Positions 41,646 through 45,895 of a stretch of 45,895 bases of DNA are shown here, piece after piece. The notes under the pieces are model-generated. The model was given only the letters and a program-made list of their open reading frames with translations. It was not told where the DNA came from and searched no databases. The translations under genes and the position numbers were made by a program. Positions within the stretch are counted from its first letter, which is position 1, and each line of letters opens with the position of its first letter. The DNA lies in assembly GCA_044224215.1 (NCBI GenBank), contig JBGAKX010000022.1, positions 1 to 45,895 of the forward strand, given 5' to 3'. This stretch comes from DAOMFM01 sp035429825 (GTDB taxonomy: Bacteria > Acidobacteriota > Blastocatellia > UBA7656 > JADIYM01).

Positions 41646-42145
41646 TCAATCATACGCCGGCTCGTACGGCTCGTCGGGTCTCGGGCGCACGTCCTTGTGA
41701 TTCATGATCTTGCGCGCGCGCATTCCACCTGAGCTGCGCGTCGTCGTTGTGCGGCGGGCGCACCGCCTCGGCCTTTTCGTACCAGCTCATCGCCTCGGTG
41801 AACCACTCGTAGGCGTCGGGCCCCGCCCCGTGCGTCCCGCGCCGCATCGCGCCCTTCGCCCGGCGCTCGCAGATGACTCCCCGGTAGTACGCCCGCTCGT
41901 AGTCGCTCGCGAGTCTCGGCACGAGCGCAAGCGCCCGCTCCATCTTGTCCCCAAGGCCCTTCTCGAACTGGTCCGTCAACGCGAGGATCAGCGACACGAC
42001 CGCCTCGGCATTGTCGGGATCGACCTCGAGGACGTCGAGACAGATGCTCTCGGCCTCGCCGGGCTCGTTCAGCAGGCGGTATCGCTCGGCCTTGCTGAGC
42101 GCCTCGGGAACGGCGTCCTTGTGGAAGTTTCTTGAGTTCGAACAT
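41646..42145 (-). CDS. TPR-type accessory protein of the fumarate reductase operon, two frameshifts
   Basis: The ATG at 42145 has GGAGG upstream. The expected start MFELKKLHKDAVPEALSKAE requires removing one base in CTTCCACAAG near 42122. From there the frame is open through ERYRLLNEPGEAESICLDVL, VDPDNAEAVVSLILALTDQF and GVICERRAKGAMRRG to RWNARA. One extra base in a GCGCGCGCGC run near 41712 then hides the likely tail KIMNHKDVRPRPDEPYEPAYD, ending at TGA 41648-41646. The product is about 165 residues with TPR-like helices and is probably an assembly or stability factor for the complex. It is 17 bp behind frdB, same strand. Confidence 0.75.
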
Positions 42146-42162
42146 CACTGCCTCCGCCGCGC

Positions 42163-42907
42163 TCACGTGCGCCGTCCAATGATACGCTCCACGAGCTTCT
42201 TGAGCGGATCGTAAAACTCGTCGACCACCCGTTCCTTCAGCGGGATGATCGCGTTGTCGGTGATGTGGATCTCCTCGGGGCAGACCTTGGTGCAGCACTT
42301 GGTGATGTTGCACAGGCCGACGCCCTGCGACTGGCGCACCTCGGCGATCCGGTCCTCGCTGTCGATCGGGTGCATCTCGAGCGCCGCCGTGAAGACGAAG
42401 TAGCGCGGCCCCGAAAACGTCTCGTGCTTGTCGTGATCGCGCAGCACGTGGCACACGTCCTGGCACAGGAAGCACTCGATGCACTTCCGGAATTCCTGGA
42501 CCCGGTCGACGTCCTCCTGGCCCATCTTCCACGTCCCGTCCTCGAAATCGGGCTTGCGCGGCTTGAACGGCTTGATCTGTTTCTTGACGCGGTAGTTCCA
42601 CGACATCCGTCACGAGGTCGCGGATCAGCGGAAACGTCTTCATCGGTTCGACGGTGACCGGCTTGTCGGCCGGGAGCTCGCTCATCCGCGTCATGCACAT
42701 CAGGCGCGGCATGCCGTTGATCTCTGCCGAGCACGACCCGCACTTGCCGGCCTTGCAGTTCCAGCGCATCGCGAGGTCGTTCGCGCTGTCGGCCTGGATG
42801 TGGTGAAGGGCGCGCGCGGACGCGCGCGCGCGCGCGCGCGTCGGCTTCGTAGTCGACGAACGCGCCGCCGTCGGCGCGCGCGCGCGCGACCTTGAACGTC
42901 GTCGCGC
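42163..42907 (-). CDS. frdB: Fumarate reductase/succinate dehydrogenase iron-sulfur subunit, 5' end corrupted
   Basis: The C-terminal half (42163-42606) is intact: SWNYRVKKQIKPFKPR, the 3Fe-4S/4Fe-4S ligands CIECFLCQDVC and CNITKCCTKVCPEEIH, ending IIGRRT. The N-terminal half has the plant-type 2Fe-2S motif NCKAGKCGSCSAEINGMPRL in another frame; about two bases are missing near 42605 (DLVTDV/SWNYR). Further upstream TTFKV, DGGAFVDYEA and LHHIQADSANDLA are recognisable, separated by CG-dinucleotide runs that replace the start codon and the segment after VDYEA. FrdB passes electrons from FAD to the membrane quinone site. A functional gene is likely in the organism; the text here cannot encode it. 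Confidence 0.85.
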
Positions 42908-42967
42908 GCGCTTGTTCTCCTCGATCGCCTGCGCGTTCGCGCGCATCTCGGGCGCGCGCGCGCGCGA
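42811..42967. repeat. Four CG-dinucleotide tracts across the frdA/frdB junction
   Basis: Alternating CG runs occupy about 42811-42840 (interrupted only by GGA), 42874-42889, 42904-42911 and 42952-42967. The intervening segments still encode conserved FrdA and FrdB peptides, but the runs take the place of expected codons, including the frdA stop and the frdB start. Nothing similar occurs elsewhere in the window except a 10-base run near 41712. Confidence 0.85.
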
Positions 42968-44845
42968 TCTGCATCCGACCGTCGCCGTCCATGCGCACGA
43001 TGATGTTGAAGCTGCTGCCTTCCGGGTCCTTGTCGGGGTAGTCGTCGCGGAAGTGGCCGCCGCGGCTCTCCTTGCGTCGCGAGCGGCCCGCGTGATCGCT
43101 TCGGACACGGTCAGCAGGTTGTCGAGATCGAGCGCGGTGTGCCACCCGGGGTTGTATTCGCGGTTGCCGCCGGTGACTCCGACGCGTGCGGCGCGCTCCT
43201 CGAGCGCGACGATCGCCTCGAGCGCGTGTTCCATCTCGACCTCGGTCCGCACGATGCCGACCTTGTCCTGCATCATCGTCTGCAGTTCGTGCTGGATCTG
43301 GTAGGCGCCTTCGGCGGCGCCGCGCTCGAACGGCTCGAGGGCCCACCGCGCCGTCCGGTCCACCTGCGCCTCGTCGATCGAGCACGCGCCGTGCTCCATT
43401 GCGAACTCGGCCGGCGTGCTCGCCTTGCGCGCTTCCTGAACACGAGGGTCCGACAGGCGAATTCCCGCCAAGCCGGTCCTCCGCCTCGCCACCTTCGCAG
43501 CGTCGATCGCGCACGCGCCGTGCTCCTTCGCGAACTCGGCCGCGTGCTCGCCCGCCCGCTTTCCGAACACGAGCAGGTCCGACAGCGAGTTGCCGCCGAG
43601 CCGGTTCGATCCGTGCAGCCCCGCGGCGCACTCGCCGGCCGCGAACAGGCCCGGAACGGTCGACATCTGCGTGTCGCCGTCGACCTTCACGCCGCCCATC
43701 ATGTAGTGCGTTGTCGGGCCGACCTCCATCGGCGTCGTGGTGATGTCGATGTCGGCAAGCTGCTTGAACTGGTGGTACATGCTGGGCAGCTTCTTCTTGA
43801 TGTGCTCTGCGGCGTGCGGCAGCCGCTCCGCGATCCACGCGATGTCGAGCAGGACGCCGCCGTGCGGGGATCCGCGGCCCTCCTTGACTTCGCGCACGAT
43901 GCAGCGCGCGACGTGGTCGCGCGTGAGCAGCTCCGGCGGGCGGCGCGCGTTGCGGTCGCCCTGGGTGTAGCGCCAGCCCTCCTCGGGGTTGTCGGCGGTC
44001 TGGGTGCGGTAGTTCTCGGGGATGTCGTCGAACATGAACCGGCGGCCTTCGCTGTTGACGAGGATGCCGCCTTCGCCGCGCACGCCCTCGGTGACGAGGA
44101 TGCCGCGCACGCTTGGCGGCCACACCATGCCGGTCGGGTGGAACTGGACGAACTCCATGTCCATCAGGTCGGCGCCGGCGTGGTAGGCGAGCGCGTGGCC
44201 GTCGCCGGTGTATTCCCAACTATTACTCGTGATGCTGTAGGCGCGCCCGATGCCGCCGGTCGCCAGCACGACCGCCTTGCCCTTGAACAGGCGGAACCGG
44301 CCGCGTTCGCGGTCGTATCCGAATGCGCCTGCGACGCGGTCGCCGTCCTTGAGCAGCGCAAGGACGGTGTGCTCCATGTAGACCTCGATCCCCTGGTGGA
44401 TCCCGTGGTCCTGAAGCGTGCGGATCATCTCGAGGCCGGTCCGGTCGCCGACGTGCGCGAGACGCGGGTACTTGTGGCCGCCAAAGTTGCGCTGCAGGAT
44501 CCGCCCTTCCTTGGTCCGGTCAAAGAGCGCGCCCCACGACTCGAGCTCGCGGACGCGGTCGGGCGCTTCCTTGGCGTGGAGTTCGGCCATGCGCCAGTTG
44601 TTGACGTACTGGCCGCCGCGCATGGTGTCGGCAAAGTGGACCCGCCAGCTGTCGCGCTCGTCGACGTTTGCGAGTGCCGCGGCGACGCCGCCTTCGGCCA
44701 TGACGGTGTGCGCCTTGCCGAGCAGCGATTTGCAGATCATGCCGACGGACACGCCGCTGGCTGCGGCTTCGATGGCCGCGCGGAGTCCGGCGCCGCCGGC
44801 GCCGATGACGAGAACGTCGTGTTCGTGGGTCTGGTAGTCGGCCAT
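42911..44845 (-). CDS. frdA: Fumarate reductase/succinate dehydrogenase flavoprotein subunit, 3' end corrupted
   Basis: The flavoprotein of complex II-type enzymes. The N-terminus HDVLVIGAGGAGLRAAIEAA binds FAD; the covalent-FAD segment is GKAHTVMAEGGVAAALANVD; MEFVQFHPTGMV and GVRGEGGILVNSEGRRF line the dicarboxylate site; MGGVKVDGDT and LFAAGECAAGLHGSNRLGGN follow, with His and Arg catalytic residues present. Two oddities occur. Near 43372-43606 a ~106-bp block is duplicated, adding about 43 residues. Near 43085 the frame slips (expected RRKESRGGHFRDDYPDKD), regained in a CG tract near 42960, so the tail PEMRANAQAIEENK is back in frame but the stop is missing. The ATG overlaps the frdC stop (TGATG). 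Confidence 0.88.
43372..43606. repeat. Imperfect tandem duplication inside frdA
   Basis: Segments 43372-43477 and 43501-43606 align along their whole length at roughly 85% with a few one-base gaps. Both start CGTCGATCG and end AGCCGGT or GAGCCGGT. The second encodes the genuine LGGNSLSDLLVFGKRAGEHA and EFAKEHGACAID; the first encodes a distorted version, LAGIRLSDPRVQEARKAS and AEFAMEHGACSID. The offset is 129 bp, so frdA stays in frame. Confidence 0.8.
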
Positions 44846-45699
44846 CAATGGAGCCCCCCGGCGAGCCGGAGCGCGGCGCCGATATGCAGGTGCATGTCCG
44901 AGAAGGTGAACCACGCGTCGTGCCAGATGCCCTTGGCGACGAGGCGCACGTAGAGATCGGCGAAGGCGACCGAGAAGAGGCTGAACCACGCAAAGCGCAT
45001 GTGCCGGGTGTTCAGGCAGCTGGAGCAGTCGTATGCGGCCTTGCGCGCGTGGGACATCCGGTCGATGCGGCCTCCGACGAGGTGGCGCAGCGAGTGGCAG
45101 CCGAGCGTGTAGCTCCCGAGGAGCGTCACGTTGACCGCGAGCACGATCGTGCCGACTCCGATGCCGAAGTGTGTCTGGCCGGTTGCGGGATCGGCGAACC
45201 AGAGCGCCTTCCAGACGTCGTGGGCGAGCAGGACGAGAAAGCCGAGCGCGAGGTAGAGAAAGTAGCGGTGGACGTTCTGGAGGATGAGGGGGAACGATCG
45301 TTCGCCGAGGTACGACTTGCGGGGTTCGCCGACGGCGCACGAGGGCGGGTCGGCCCAGAAGGCTTTGTAATATGCGCCGCGGTAGTAGTAGCAGGTGAAG
45401 CGGAAGCCGCCGGGCGCCCAGAGGATCAGGATGGCGGCGCTGAACGGGATGACGCCGGGCCACCATTCGGGTTTGGGGCCGAACCACGCGTGGGGTGACG
45501 GGCCAAAGAGTTCGGGGGAGTAGAACGGCGAGAGGTATGGTCCGGTCCAATAGTCCTGTCCCTGGAAGGCGGCCCACGTCGCGTAGACGATGAAAGCGGA
45601 GAGGGCGAGGAATACGGCGAGGGGCGAGATCCACCATGCGTCGCGGCGGCGGGTCTGCCCGAAGCCGCGCGGTTTGAGCGCGACGTGTGACGATGCCAT
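44845..45699 (-). CDS. frdC: Fumarate reductase/succinate dehydrogenase membrane subunit
   Basis: This 284-aa protein has about five or six membrane helices, with helices around residues 25-45, 85-100, 145-165, 180-200 and 235-255. Candidate heme-ligand histidines lie in LQNVHRYF, LAHDVWKALW, LGCHSLRHLVGG and SDMHLHIGAAL. It carries no Fe-S or FAD motif and precedes the flavoprotein gene, matching the large single cytochrome b-type anchor seen in Acidobacteriota/Actinobacteria-type operons. It anchors FrdAB and exchanges electrons with quinone. GGAGAA lies six bases before the ATG at 45699; the stop overlaps the frdA start. It is the first gene of the operon; the upstream gap holds a palindrome repeat. 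Confidence 0.85.
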   Translation of the reverse strand: MASSHVALKPRGFGQTRRRDAWWISPLAVFLALSAFIVYATWAAFQGQDYWTGPYLSPFYSPELFGPSPHAWFGPKPEWWPGVIPFSAAILILWAPGGFRFTCYYYRGAYYKAFWADPPSCAVGEPRKSYLGERSFPLILQNVHRYFLYLALGFLVLLAHDVWKALWFADPATGQTHFGIGVGTIVLAVNVTLLGSYTLGCHSLRHLVGGRIDRMSHARKAAYDCSSCLNTRHMRFAWFSLFSVAFADLYVRLVAKGIWHDAWFTFSDMHLHIGAALRLAGGLH

Positions 45700-45785
45700 T
45701 GGGTTCTCCGTCGGAATGGGTGAGCGAGTCGTTCAGCTATTAGCGTGCGGGTGGGGCGGTTGTCAAACGAATGCCGAACGCCGCC

Positions 45786-45830
45786 AACGCTGATATCTGA
45801 GCTGGGCGCGGTAGCGCTCAGGCCCCAACG
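45786..45830. repeat. GAGC-GCGGTAGC family repeat, copy 4 (single arm)
   Basis: AACGCTGATATCTGAGCTGG continues GCGCGGTAGCGCTCAGGCCCCAACG in two parts, matching the left arm of copies 1-3. No right arm is seen before the window ends. It lies about 90-130 bp upstream of the frdC start codon, in or near its promoter region; nothing else is recognised in 45700-45895. Confidence 0.7.
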
Positions 45831-45895
45831 CTTGAAACTGCAACCACAAATCCCACGACCACCCCGGCCCCGTCCCTTGTGCGCCAATCACCTTG

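Noticed and set aside
41702..45637. A 1311-codon minus-strand open frame
   Set aside because: It is a chance read-through: its N-terminal part is the frdC gene in the wrong frame, then true frdA, then frameshifted frdA/frdB/TPR sequence joined by CG tracts that removed stop codons.

Overview
The window looks like chromosomal DNA of a GC-rich (roughly two-thirds G+C by eye) Gram-negative soil bacterium. Outer-membrane porin, signal peptides, many short intergenic palindromes, WD40/caspase and NB-ARC proteins, and HzsA-like cytochrome proteins together suggest Acidobacteriota, probably a Vicinamibacteria-type lineage. That assignment is inference; no rRNA, tRNA, phage, insertion sequence or CRISPR array was seen.

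Layout. (1) 1-5.2 kb: the tail of an Ig-like surface protein, a hairpin repeat, a remnant of a DNA-glycosylase gene, a secreted WD40-caspase protein (308-4231) and an intact AlkD-like gene. (2) 5.2-12.6 kb: a minus-strand operon with stop/start overlaps running from a MerR-cobalamin (CarH/LitR-type) photoreceptor-repressor through an acyl desaturase, an FAD oxidoreductase, DUF1365, cyclopropane-fatty-acid synthase, DUF1295, a second methyltransferase and DUF2177. I read it as light-controlled fatty-acid remodelling. Its promoter is legible and apparently gives a leaderless mRNA. (3) 12.7-14.8 kb: a secreted amidohydrolase and a 39-bp inverted-repeat element. (4) 15-25 kb: a seven-gene minus-strand C4-dicarboxylate/aspartate locus: DcaP-like porin, Dcu carrier, an aspartase fused to an N-terminal cyclic-nucleotide-binding domain, a lipoprotein, a DASS/SLC13 carrier, an AspT-like exchanger and an AI-2E family protein. 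(5) 25-33 kb: a beta-lactamase-fold remnant, a PQQ-propeller protein, a cupin, an RDD protein, a methyltransferase, a methanethiol S-methyltransferase homologue (mddA copy 1), and a winged-helix/NB-ARC/TPR regulator split by one in-frame TAA. (6) 33-37 kb: an HzsA-like CxxCH protein with FG-GAP repeats, frameshifted at its 5' end, and a ketopantoate reductase gene broken by many indels. (7) 37-41.6 kb: an alpha/beta-hydrolase-LuxR fusion, divergent from a PLP decarboxylase that overlaps mddA copy 2, and a frameshifted endonuclease/phosphatase gene. (8) 41.6-45.7 kb: a fumarate reductase/succinate dehydrogenase operon (frdC-frdA-frdB-TPR), whose frdA/frdB junction is overwritten by CG-dinucleotide tracts.

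The genes fit together in two ways. Aspartase makes fumarate from aspartate, the Dcu/DASS/AspT carriers and porin would move aspartate, fumarate and succinate, and the Frd complex interconverts fumarate and succinate. The CarH-type operon would couple light (or loss of adenosylcobalamin) to desaturation and methylation of membrane acyl chains. Reading-frame damage is clustered at 34.9-36.8 kb and 41.0-43.6 kb while the long intervals between are clean. Local consensus errors are therefore as likely as real gene decay. Several families of palindromic intergenic repeats, two of them sharing a GCGGTAGC core with compensating stems, punctuate the window.
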